From contig NC_133770.1 of the NCBI RefSeq assembly GCF_003597395.2, forward strand, positions 289,940,346-290,004,345: a DNA stretch of 64,000 nucleotides, in the 5' to 3' direction. The stretch comes from Chelonoidis abingdonii (taxonomy: Eukaryota; Chordata; Testudines; Testudinidae). The notes under the pieces are model-generated. The model was not told the DNA's origin and did no database searches. It worked only from the letters and a program-made list of their open reading frames with translations. Positions 1 through 9,548 of the stretch are shown one piece after another; the stretch's first letter is position 1; each line of letters starts with the position of its first letter. The position numbers and the translations under genes were made by a program.

Positions 1-349
1 GGGTCTTGAACCTACTCCTCTTTCTCTGCCCTGGCTACATTAAGTGTAAATAAATGATCCCCTCGTGACTGCATTAATTGAAACCCACATTACAGCATTT
101 TTTGGCCTCGCATGATTCTCTTTAAACTTCTTGCTTCCATTTTAGGTAAACTTAGTAGAAGGTCTCTATAAAGAAAGTTATTGAGCCTCTATAATCTTCT
201 ACCAAACGCTGATCTATAAGACTTAATAACATACACGTAGGCAGGAGGTCAAATCTTATAATATTGTCAGTACCAGTTCAGGAGTTTAGAGTTGTTTTCT
301 CTCTCAGAAAATTAAAATAATCATCCGAGCGGATGGAAGGAAAGAAGGA
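1..349. other. No feature recognised
   Basis: AT-rich sequence with no credible reading frame, RNA gene or repeat boundary that I can identify. It leads directly into the CORE-SINE that follows. Confidence 0.5.
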
Positions 350-640
350 AGATAGCAGGAAAGATTGTGTGGTAGAGGAACTGGATTGTTAATTGGAAGA
401 TCTGCATTCAATTCCTAGCTCTATCAGTCTTTCTGTGTGACACTTGAACAAGTTATTTAATTTCTCTGTGCCTCAGTTCCCCATGTGTAAAACTAGGATA
501 ATAATACTTCCTTTTCACCTGTCTGATGTGCTTCAAGTCTTTGGGGCAGAAATTGCTTCTCACTATGTGTTTGTTTGGTATCTAGTACAAAAGGGCCCTA
601 ATCTCTGACCTAATACCAATAGAAAATAACAGACACATAC
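350..640 (+). repeat. MIR-like CORE-SINE with L3-type tail
   Basis: The head (about 368-415) resembles a tRNA-derived promoter region. It is followed by the MIR-type stretch in which a run meaning 'cctcagttcccc' leads into 'tgtaaaact.ggataataat'. The tail near 545-610, with 'tatctagtacaaaagggccc', matches the 3' tail seen at 62765-62912. This is a retroposed, non-coding element mobilised by a LINE. Other copies of the family lie at 4985, 23255, 25455, 29165, 38060, 46476 and 47625. The assignment rests on recalled consensus, not a database search. Confidence 0.7.
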
Positions 641-649
641 AGCTACAAA

Positions 650-830
650 TCAGATTATCTAATCTGACTTTCTGTATATCGCAGGCCACCTTTAGAGCTG
701 GGCAGCTGGAGAGAGGCAGCTGCTGGCTGGGAGCCCAGCTCTGAAGGCAGCGCCGCCACCGGCAGCAGCTGTGCAGAAGTAAGGATGGCCTGGTCTGGTA
801 TATCACAGGCCACCAGCCGGACACCTCATA
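650..830. repeat. GC-rich interspersed fragment (shared block)
   Basis: A GC-rich block around 'gagctgggcagctggagag' and 'ggctgggagcccagctctg'. The same words recur at 7235-7330 and 43545-43620. At 7190-7580 the block lies inside a hAT-like element, so this copy is probably a fragment of that family. A minus-strand frame at 582-824 only reflects the open GC-rich composition. Confidence 0.55.
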
Positions 831-851
831 CCAAGATCAACAACCAGAATT

Positions 852-3489
852 AGATCAATTGTGAGGAAGAAGGTTGTTTAACGTTAGGAAAGTAGACCAA
901 AGTGATACTGTGCACCTCAGGCTTCTGAACAAAATATAATACACCATCTCTTTCCTGTTTTATCACCATCTTTCAAATGAGGAACAGTTTAGAATGAGAA
1001 GAGCAACATCTCATTGCTCACTCTTAACCATGTTTAGATATAACAGAGATGAGGTCTTCTTGTTCTCCATCTATTTATCCATCCTTCTACAGCACTTATA
1101 TATCCAGTCCCCTCTGTGTCTATCATCAATTAAATCAGTTTATTAAGTAATTAAGCCTGTTGGCATTAATAGAAATGCATTTCAATCCCAGTTTAGATAA
1201 TACTATCAAATAACACTTTCCGTTTATAAAATATACCAGGATTTCTCCCAGAAGGAAAGATGCCACAAGTTTTAATGTGTTTTTAATAGTACATCCTTTG
1301 TATTTTTATATAGAGTGGAAAAAAGGTTTTTCTCCTCCCTTGAACCATATACACCAAATTATTTGTATTAACTATAAAGAACATAATCAAAAATTAGTAT
1401 TAACCTAACTTTTCAGGCATTGGAAGTGGCAGTACAGCTTTGTGACTTGGCAGTGACTTAGATTACCATTAGAATTGGAAAAAATGCTTTGATATAAATA
1501 AAAGGGATGTTTTAATGTGATTCAAGAATCAGTGTCTGTCTCTGATCTCTCCAGCTCACCATAAGCCATTCTTCTCCTTGATCTGAATTCCCCAGTGACT
1601 CCTCTGTAGCATTTCATATTGTGCCGTACATCAGAAGTGGCTGCCTCCCCTTTGTTCCTTGATTTCTGCTGGATGTCCTCAGCTTCATCTTCTTGTGGTG
1701 TCTCCATGTGCCAGGGCATCTAGGACTTCCTACTATTTTTTTTAATGTGAAATTATGACCCGCTTGTTGACATGTCGCTTTAAATAGAAACTCCTTGTTT
1801 GTATTATGTTCCCTCAGGCCAGAAAGGAACTGTCACTTCCTTTTAAGTCTATTCATTTTCTTAAGTTCAGATTGGAGATTAATAACTGACTTATTTCCTT
1901 CATCAGAGCAGTATTCTACTTGTCTGGCTTTCCTGATGACCCCATCTTTATCTGAGAAGCTGTGATCCTTATAACAGTATCACTTGGCCTTGCACAGATC
2001 AACAGCCCCCTGGGATGTAATCAGTATTTACGGGACATTCAGGACCTTCCACAAGGTTATTGCTGGGGGATGATGGATGAGAGTCCCTTCAAGGACTCTC
2101 ATTATGCTATTTTCTGTTTTTTTTCCACTTCATCTACAAGATGACTCTCCACTGAGCTAACCTTTGCATATACTCCTCCACTCTTGGCATTGATCTGATT
2201 ATTAATGTCTCTTTTGTTCATAGCTACATTAAATTACACATTACTGGCTGTAACCTGTGACTGCTCCATGGCTGCATACACATCAACCACATGAAGCCTA
2301 TCAAACATCTGTCTTTATGAGGCAGAAGTCCATGTGAGCTGGCTAAAATCCACCCCTTATTTTGGACCCAGTTATGAGAACTGCACTGTACTTCCCTTTT
2401 TCCAGGCCTTATGCACCTTCTGCTCCAGACAGTGGGGTGGAATAGTGGTTGCAGCTCTATTAAGCGCCATGGATCCATTCCCTCATCATCTCCCTCCACA
2501 CCAAATAATGGGAGGCTGGTGCCAGACACTCTCCCCTGAGCGAAGGGGTGTGGAGGCCACCAATATAGCTGTATGTCCAGTGGCTCCTCTGTGCATTCAT
2601 CCTGCAGGACATAAGTAATATAGAAGAGTTTGCACAGGCCCTCAGCGTCAGGGAGAATTTCACTCCTGTGCTCATAACCACTCAAGTCAATGATGCTAAC
2701 TATGGACCTCTAAGGGATCAGCCCCATGGTTTGCAGCTCCATTCACCCCAATTAAAGTCAGTCCATGAGAGATTCAAGGTTCATTACCTAGTGCATGGGC
2801 AACATCTTCTCCAGGATACTGTATGCTTTTAGCCAGTACCATTGTGCTGACCCTATCTCAGGCGGGTGGCCTTGCAAGCTGCGTCACACCAATGGCATGT
2901 GGTATGACCCACATTTTCTTCTTCACATATCAGTCAGAGAGTCTATAACAACATTCTTGGTAGGAGGAACACAATTTTCAGGAAAAAAGAATTTGGAGGA
3001 GACACCAGGAAGTCGGTCTGTGTGTACATGGCTAGAATATTAACCAGAATTGCAGCACCGCTGTAAATGGTTCTCTTAATGAAGAACCAGATTAGTTTTA
3101 GAAAAATGGGGTTCCTTCTTGCCATTACTCAACACACAACATGTGAAATAAGGTATATAGCTTTTTCTCTGGGTGCAGGTGTTCCTGGAAATAATAAATA
3201 TTGAGAATCTTTACCTTCTATGGAAGCAGAAATTCTCTTTTCAGTGTCACATCATTGGCAGCCCTACCAAGATCAGATATATCTTTTTCTTTCTTCTAGG
3301 TAACCTGGTGCCCTGACCTCACATTTGATTTGCATTGTTTGGAGTACTGGGTAGCATTTCCTATGATTGTTCTATTACATTCTATTTCAGATGCCGGAGA
3401 CAAGAGAAGCCCTGGAGCCAAATGTAGTGCACTCCTCGTGTGGAAAAAAATGTATAATTTTACATAGGGCAGTGTCACAGTTTGGCAGG
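852..3489. other. Intergenic or intronic DNA, no supported gene
   Basis: No recognisable repeat boundary or conserved gene. Several overlapping frames occur on both strands at 1960-3130, the longest being 153 codons on the minus strand at 2224-2685. None resembles a known protein to me and none has convincing exon borders. Two frames of similar length on opposite strands over the same bases argue for chance openness or a very decayed coding relic. Confidence 0.5.
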
Positions 3490-3559
3490 CCCTTTAAGAC
3501 AAGCCAGGCTTAACCTTACCTATGACCTAGCAGCTATTCTCCATCTGATGGTGTCATGG

Positions 3560-4130
3560 CAATTTAACGACCCCAGTAGTGAAAGGGTTAGGAAAAGACT
3601 ACAAACAGAACGAAGAACTCAGGGCAGGAAAGACTGCAAAGGAGGCAGGACTGTTCTATAGATAGGAGATATCACAGTGATCATGGTCAGGCTCCTGCTG
3701 GGGGAGCCCTGAGCTAGGGCTGACAAGGGGCAGGGGGATCCCTAGGGGATGCTGCCAGAGTCCTTGGGGAAGTGGGGCAGTGAGAGAAAACCTTCTCAAA
3801 TAAGGAGAAGCAAAGAAAGAACTCTTTAGGAGCAGCTTAGACTTCTGTGTGGGAGGTAGGGTCAGTAAAAGCACCTCAATGGAGCCTGAGGGGTGCAGGA
3901 GATTTATGAGTTCAGCAGAGAAGTGAGAAGCGGGAGGGCTAAGAACCAAAGGGAGGCCATGCTAAGCACAGGCTATGGGGGAGCAGCACAATGGGGCTTT
4001 GAGGTTGTAAGTGGCCCAAGGAAACAGCAGTACATCTGAAGATGCAGACCTGGTTGCTTACTACAGCGTCTCTGTGCTAGAACCCAGAGTACAGGGCAGG
4101 CCTGGGTTTCCCTACCAGCCACAGAGCAAG
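3560..4130 (+). repeat. Dispersed repeat fragment, same family as 36600-37250
   Basis: Positions 4068-4122 align well by eye to 36900-36945: both carry a 'ctaga/ggctgg aaccc' core, then 'gggcag.cctgggtt' and 'ccctac'. The upstream part is purine-rich (about 3560-3950). The family could be an LTR or a non-autonomous element; the termini are not clear. The sequence ends against the small TA-flanked element at 4133. Confidence 0.4.
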
Positions 4131-4132
4131 TA

Positions 4133-4305
4133 GGGTTGCCAGCTCTGACTGAAGCTATTCTGGAAGATTTTTTTCCTCCCAACATGACATAATGTCATTT
4201 TCTTAAAATATCCTATTAAAATCTCCCGGATTGCTTTGAATAGTCATAGGGAGATTGATGCTGATTCCAGGATGCTCCAGGCCAGTCCTGGAGGGTTGGC
4301 AAACC
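4133..4305. mobile_element. Short TIR element, TA target duplication
   Basis: Begins GGGTTGCCAG and ends GGTTGGCAAACC, so the two ends are inverted repeats, and TA flanks both sides (4131-4132 and 4306-4307). This is the pattern of a Tc1/mariner-type miniature element. A second member with the same termini is at 47886-48004. It has no coding capacity. Confidence 0.6.
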
Positions 4306-4309
4306 TAAG

Positions 4310-4984
4310 AGCAACTGCAGAAGCAGGTTAGGCTCCTGAGAGGTGGGCGCTGAGGGACAGCCACTAAGAACACTTCAGTGGTGCCGGAGAGGGACAGAAG
4401 AATTATTATTTGGATGTTTAGCTTGGATCTTTCCTTACCGCAGATGGGGACTAGAACTTTATGTGACATGGCCAGAGGGCTGAGCCACAGAAGACCCACT
4501 GAGAGGCCTCAGCCAGCAGCAGGCACTGGAGGACCCCTTCCAGCATCGCATCCTGACACAAAAGTGTGCTGCATATAGTGAATACACCACCTTCCAGGCA
4601 TTAATTGCAGCATTTAAAGCCCTTGTATATCCTTACGCACTTGAAAATAAGTTACAATATTTTTAAGCAGTTTCCTTAGTAATGACAGATGTTGCACACT
4701 AGTTTGCTAAGTTCATTTAAAAACATTTTTCACCAGGATTGAAACAACATCCCAAGCCTCTAGAGTTCCAGTTAAGTATTTTCTATTAAAACTCTGGCAC
4801 TTCAGCAAAACAGATCTAACCTTCAAGCGATGCAAGAGAATGCTGCTTTTCAAGGTTTGAATTAATTTTTCAGAAAGAGGTTTAATGAGAAGTTTATTTG
4901 GAAATGAGAATTTTGAAGAGTAGCCCCACCCCAGAAAGCATTCATTGTCGCCACTCTTTTTAAAGACCATATTAGTATTATTAT
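4310..4984. other. No feature recognised
   Basis: Unremarkable AT-rich DNA between the small TIR element and a SINE tail. I see no repeat boundary and no conserved reading frame. Confidence 0.45.
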
Positions 4985-5115
4985 TTTATTTATTATTATG
5001 ATTATATAATTATTACTGCAATAGAAGTCCCAGACATGGGCAGGGCCCCACTGTGCTAGAAACTAAAAAGTTATAGAACAGAAAGACAGTCTTGCCCCCA
5101 AAAGCTTAAAATCTA
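4985..5115 (-). repeat. CORE-SINE/L3-like tail
   Basis: The run from 'ttactgcaatagaagtccca' through 'ccccactgtgctagaaac' to 'cttgcccccaaaagctta' matches, in the same orientation, the copies at 25490-25600 and 23280-23400. All are reverse complements of the tail seen at 62765-62912. An ATT-rich microsatellite (4973-5015) lies at its start, as expected for the 3' end of an inverted copy. Confidence 0.6.
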
Positions 5116-5673
5116 AATACAAAATAAGAGCAAACAGATGAATACAGACAGGAAAGGAAAAGGAAAAGGAACCGAGGCAATAGTTGCCAGCATGACATGC
5201 AGTGGCCTCAGTGCAACATGTTGTTAGGCTTTTATAGACATCACCACAAATAAAATAATAGTAATCTTAATAAAATTAGCACATATAAATAAGCATCTTG
5301 AGTCCAACATGCCAGATTCCTAATTTTAGCTAAATCTAAATAATTGTAAAATTCTCTTATCTAGGATTCGGGGAATCAGTTTGGAAAATATGAACTGCTT
5401 GAATCTATTTTTCTAACCAGCAATTCTTCTACTGCAGGGGTAGGCAACCTATGGCACGTGTGCCGAAGGCGGCACGCAAGCTGATTTTCCGGGGCACTCA
5501 CACTGCGTGGGTCCTGGCCACTGGTCCGAGGGGCTCTGCATTTTAATTTAATTTTAAATGAAGCTTCTTAAACATTTTAAAAACCTTATTTACTTTACAT
5601 ACAACTAAAGTTTAGTTATATATTATAGACTTGTAGAGAGAGACCTTCTAAAAACGTTAAAATGTATTAGTGG

Positions 5674-6422
5674 TGTCATAGTATTCTTTCCCCAATCTGA
5701 ACCTTAGAGTCCAAAAATGAGGTATTAGCATGAATTCCTTTAAGCTTAATTACCAGCTTAGATCTGATACGCTGCCACCAATCAGGACTTTGAGTACCTG
5801 ATAAACTCTGGTCTCCCCAAAACCTTCCCTGGGGACCCCCAAGACCCAGACCAACTGGATCTTAACACAAGGAAAGTAAACTCTTTCCCTCACCAGTGCC
5901 TCTCCTAGGCTTTCCCTCCCTGGGTTACCCTGGAAGATTACTGTGATTCAAACTCCTTGAATCTTAAAACAGAGGTTTTCCACCTCTACCCCTCCCTTTT
6001 TCTNNNNNNNNNNNNNNNNNNNNNNNNNNNNNNNNNNNNNNNNNNNNNNNNNNNNNNNNNNNNNNNNNNNNNNNNNNNNNNNNNNNNNNNNNNNNNNNNN
6101 NNNNNNNNNNNNNNNNNNNNNNNNNNNNNNNNNNNNNNNNNNNNNNNNNNNNNNNNNNNNNNNNNNNNNNNNNNNNNNNNNNNNNNNNNNNNNNNNNNNN
6201 NNNNNNNNNNNNNNNNNNNNNNNNNNNNNNNNNNNNNNNNNNNNNNNNNNNNNNNNNNNNNNNNNNNNNNNAACAAAGCAAAACCCAAAAAACACAAACA
6301 AAGGCTTCCCTCCACCGAGATTTGAAAGTATCTTGTTTCCTGATTGGTCCTCTGGTCAGGTGTTGTTTGTTAACCCTTTCCAGGTGAAAGAGACATTAAC
6401 CCTTAGCTATCTGTTTATGACA
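5674..6422 (-). mobile_element. Solo LTR, TGTCATA family, copy 1
   Basis: Starts TGTCATAGTATTC and ends CTATCTGTTTATGACA. It has TG...CA termini and an imperfect 5-bp duplication (AGTGG before, ACTGG after), consistent with LTR integration. It is inserted into the hAT at 5435-6499, so it is younger than that element. In family orientation (5' end TGTCATAAACAG) it lies on the minus strand. The centre is a run of N. No internal retroviral-type coding region is present. Confidence 0.75.
6004..6271. other. Assembly gap (N run) inside LTR copy 1
   Basis: 268 N. The break falls just after a pyrimidine-rich tract. Comparison with the intact copy at 49380-50332 suggests about 450 bp should lie between the same flanking words, so the N length is probably not a true measurement. 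Translated frames that span it are meaningless. Confidence 0.85.
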
Positions 6423-6507
6423 ACTGGCATGCAAAACTTTAATTTAGAGTGAATAATTGAAGACTTGGCACACCACTTCTGAAAGGTTGCCGACCCATGT
6501 TCTACTG

Positions 6508-7008
6508 CATTCTGTTGCTCTATCCCTTTAAATTAAATGAATATGTAAATCATAAGGGGCAATTCTCTACAAGTTGCCTAGTCACCCCCATTCAAAGCAA
6601 AACTTTAAAGCACTCCAACATGGCTTAAACACTCAAGTGACAGTCATATCACAGCAGACCGTTTAACTGACAAAATATTATCCTTTGATTATAACATTTA
6701 GATTGAATTGATAAACATGCATCTAGCTACATCTAGCTAAGGTGCAGGTATCTTATTCTCATGGTCTTACAGGAATACCTGGAACGTCTCTGGATTCTAA
6801 TATATCAAGTCGTTAGTATATGTCACATAGTCAAGTTTATAATATTTAACTCACTTCCTTGGCTCCTAGGCAAGAGGCCTCAATCTGTTTTTTGTTGTGT
6901 ACTAAGCTACTTACAAATCAAGCCTTCTTCACTGACCTCCCCTTACTGGTTCCAAGATTATAAATGAATCATTTTTCTCAGACATCACAATGCAGTGATA
7001 CAAACAAA
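6508..7008. other. No feature recognised
   Basis: AT-rich DNA between two transposons, with no repeat or gene I can name. Confidence 0.45.
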
Positions 7009-7189
7009 TGAAGCTCTACCAATTTCACAGTCCATTTTGGTCAATTTCAGAGTCCTAGGATTTTAAAAATCATAAATTTCATGATTTTAGCTATTTAAAT
7101 CCGAGATATCATGGTGTTGTAATTGTTGGGGTCCTGACCCAAAAAGTAGTTGGGGTAGTGTCACACACTCATTGTAGGGGTGGGGGTTG

Positions 7190-7580
7190 CAGTACTGCTA
7201 CCCTTACTTTTGTGCTGCTGCCGGTGGTTGTGCTGCCTTCAGAGCTGGAGAGAGGCAGCTGGGCAGCTGGAGAGAGGCAGCTGCTGGCTGGGAGCCCAGC
7301 TCTGAAGGCAGAGCAGCTGCCAGCAGCAGTGCAGAAGTGAGGATGACATGCATGGTATTGCCACCCATAGTTCTGTGCTGCCGCCTGCAGAGCTAGGCCC
7401 TCAGTCAGCAGCTGCCACTGTCCGGCCACTCAGCTCTGAAGGCAGCAGCGCAGAAGTAAGGGTGGTATGGTATTCCCACCCTTACTTCTGTGCTGCTGCT
7501 GGCGGGGCGCTGCCTTCAGACCTGGGTGCCTGAACAACAGCCGCCACTCTCCAGTGTCAGAGCAGAAGTAAGAGTGGCAA
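7190..7580. repeat. GC-rich block of local inverted and direct repeats
   Basis: The phrase 'cttacttctgtgctgctg' (7483-7500) and its reverse-complement-like partners 'gcagaagtaagggtgg' (7450) and 'gcagaagtaagagtgg' (7562) alternate with 'gccttcaga.ctggg'. The same block is fragmentary at 650-830 and 43500-43660. This folding explains why frames are open on both strands over these 400 bases. Confidence 0.6.
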
Positions 7581-7618
7581 TACCGCAACCCCCCTGAAAT
7601 AACTTTGTGACCCCCCTG

Positions 7619-8571
7619 TGTCATAGTATACTTTCCTCAATCTGAACCTTAGAGTCCAAAAATGAGGTACTAGCATGAAATCCTCTAAGCTTAATTACCA
7701 GCTTAGATCTGATATGCTGCCACCAATCAGGATTCNNNNNNNNNNNNNNNNNNNNNNNNNNNNNNNNNNNNNNNNNNNNNNNNNNNNNNNNNNNNNNNNN
7801 NNNNNNNNNNNNNNNNNNNNNNNNNNNNNNNNNNNNNNNNNNNNNNNNNNNNNNNNNNNNNNNNNNNNNNNNNNNNNNNNNNNNNNNNNNNNNNNNNNNN
7901 NNNNNNNNNNNNNNNNNNNNNNNNNNNNNNNNNNNNNNNNNNNNNNNNNNNNNNNNNNNNNNNNNNNNNNNNNNNNNNNNNNNNNNNNNNNNNNNNNNNN
8001 NNNNNNNNNNNNNNNNNNNNNNNNNNNNNNNNNNNNNNNNNNNNNNNNNNNNNNNNNNNNNNNNNNNNNNNNNNNNNNNNNNNNNNNNNNNNNNNNNNNN
8101 NNNNNNNNNNNNNNNNNNNNNNNNNNNNNNNNNNNNNNNNNNNNNNNNNNNNNNNNNNNNNNNNNNNNNNNNNNNNNNNNNNNNNNNNNNNNNNNNNNNN
8201 NNNNNNNNNNNNNNNNNNNNNNNNNNNNNNNNNNNNNNNNNNNNNNNNNNNNNNNNNNNNNNNNNNNNNNNNNNNNNNNNNNNNNNNNNNNNNNNNNNNN
8301 NNNNNNNNNNNNNNNNNNNNNNNNNNNNNNNNNNNNNNNNNNNNNNNNNNNNNNNNNNNNNNNNNNNNNNNNNNNNNNNNNNNNNNNNNNNNNNNNNNNN
8401 NNNNNNNNNNNNNNNNNNNNNNNNNNNNNNNNNNNNNNNNNNNNNNNNNNNNNNNNNNNNNNNNNGAGATTTGAAAGTATCTTGTTTCCTGATTGGTCCT
8501 CTGGTCAGGTGTTGTTTGTTAACCCTTTCCAGGTGAAAGAGACATTAAGCCTTAGCTATCTGTTTATGACA
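7619..8571 (-). mobile_element. Solo LTR, TGTCATA family, copy 2
   Basis: Starts TGTCATAGTATACTTTCC and ends CTATCTGTTTATGACA, flanked by a perfect 5-bp duplication CCCTG (7614-7618 and 8572-8576). The two ends match copies 1, 3 and 4. The 953-bp length, including 730 N, agrees with the intact copy near 49380-50332. It is oriented on the minus strand and inserted in the hAT-like element at 7009-8741. Confidence 0.85.
7736..8465. other. Assembly gap (N run) inside LTR copy 2
   Basis: 730 N replacing most of the LTR interior. The flanking words are about 715 bp apart in the intact copy at 49380-50332, so here the gap length looks realistic. The 318-codon frame crossing it is an artefact of N translation. 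Confidence 0.85.
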
Positions 8572-8741
8572 CCCTGCAACTCCCTTTTGGGTCAGGACCC
8601 CCAATATGAGAAACACTGGTATTCCCCTTGAAATCTGTATAATATAGAGTAAAAGCACACAAAAGACCAGATTTCACTGGGGGATACTAGATTTCACGGT
8701 TCGTGACGTGTTTTTCATGACCGTGAATTTGGTAGGGCACT

Positions 8742-9259
8742 ATTCATAGAAAGTCACAACTTAGGTGTAAGCTGTTCTGGAGTGACTTTTTAATACGTTT
8801 TTCTACATTGCCTCGCACAATCAGGCCACTGATCCTTCTGACTGGAGCCCTTTGATGTTTCCATGATATAGTTAATAAATAGTAATAATCATTAATTGCC
8901 TTACATATATGCAGCCCACACCTGACCTCCAAGGTTTCAGGGGATTCCATCTAAATTTCATTGGGGATGATCTTCATGGAGTGCCAGAAGTGGACCTACT
9001 AGTGGTAGAAAATTCTTCTGGCCTATCCAATTCTAGCTTCCCTACACAGGCTTTATCTGCTCTCACTGGCAGCTAGGCAGTTTGTCTATCCCTGATTGGG
9101 ACGAATGTGGGCTGTTCACACTCACTTCCCTCCAGGCTTGGCCATTTTCTACCTCCACTCACTTTGCTCTTGGTGACCATCTGCCTCACTCTAACCCCTG
9201 GAAGCCCACCCTTTCATCCACCAACTGTAGTCTTCCTCCTGGCTTGGTGCTTTCCATTG
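8742..9259. other. No feature recognised
   Basis: Unique-looking DNA between two hAT elements. I see no conserved gene. Confidence 0.45.
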
Positions 9260-9267
9260 CTGGGCTA

Positions 9268-9540
9268 CAGGGCCAGCTCCAGGCCCCAGCATGCCAAGCG
9301 CGTGCTTGGAGCAGCATGCCGCTGGGGGCGCTCTGCCGGTTGCTGGGAGGGCGCCAGGTGGCTCCACTGGACGTCCCTCAGGCATCCCTGCGGAGGGTCT
9401 GCTGGTCCCGTGGCTCCGGTGGAGGATCCGCAGCCACTCCTGCAGGAGGTCCACCGGAGCCGTGGGACCGGCGAGCGGCAGAGCGCACCCTGCGGCGTTC
9501 CGCCGTGCTTGGGGCGGTGAAATGGCTAGAGCCGGCTCTG
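9268..9540. mobile_element. Short GC-rich hAT element, perfect 8-bp TSD
   Basis: Starts CAGGGCCAGCTCC and ends GGCTAGAGCCGGCTCTG; the ends are inverted. The target duplication CTGGGCTA is perfect at 9260-9267 and 9541-9548. The interior is about 70 percent GC, unlike its AT-rich surroundings. Long frames on both strands here (up to 155 codons at 9082-9549) follow from that composition and do not suggest a gene. Confidence 0.85.
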
Positions 9541-9548
9541 CTGGGCTA

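Larger units (their letters stand above)
5435..6499. mobile_element. Non-autonomous hAT element with 8-bp TSD
   Basis: The left end is CAGGGGTAGGCAACC and the right end is GGTTGCCGACCCATG, which are imperfect inverted repeats. The element is bounded by a perfect 8-bp duplication TTCTACTG (5427-5434 and 6500-6507), the hallmark of hAT transposition. Only the outer parts (5435-5673 and 6423-6499, about 316 bp) belong to the hAT; the interior is a later solo LTR insertion. No transposase frame is present, so it depended on an autonomous relative. Confidence 0.85.
7009..8741. mobile_element. hAT-like element holding a GC-rich block and a solo LTR
   Basis: The left end near 7012 reads 'gctctaccaatttcac' and the right end near 8724-8739 reads 'gtgaatttggtagggc', so the ends are inverted repeats. 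Internal words 'ggtcctgaccc' (7130) and 'gggtcaggaccc' (8589) are also mirrored. The exact outer bases and a target duplication could not be fixed. The interior holds a GC-rich block (7190-7580) and a later LTR insertion (7619-8571). No transposase is visible. Confidence 0.6.

Noticed and set aside
2224..2685. 153-codon minus-strand frame
   Set aside because: It overlaps open frames on the plus strand, has no motif that I recognise and no splice-site context. It could be a relic, but I cannot support a gene.
5948..6325. Frames of 105-122 codons on both strands
   Set aside because: Mostly translated N; they arise from an assembly gap.
7190..7580. Possible CRISPR-like or tandem array
   Set aside because: Repeats are irregular, alternate in orientation and have no uniform spacers; this is also a vertebrate sequence.
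7675..8631. 318-codon frame
   Set aside because: Spans 730 N within a solo LTR.
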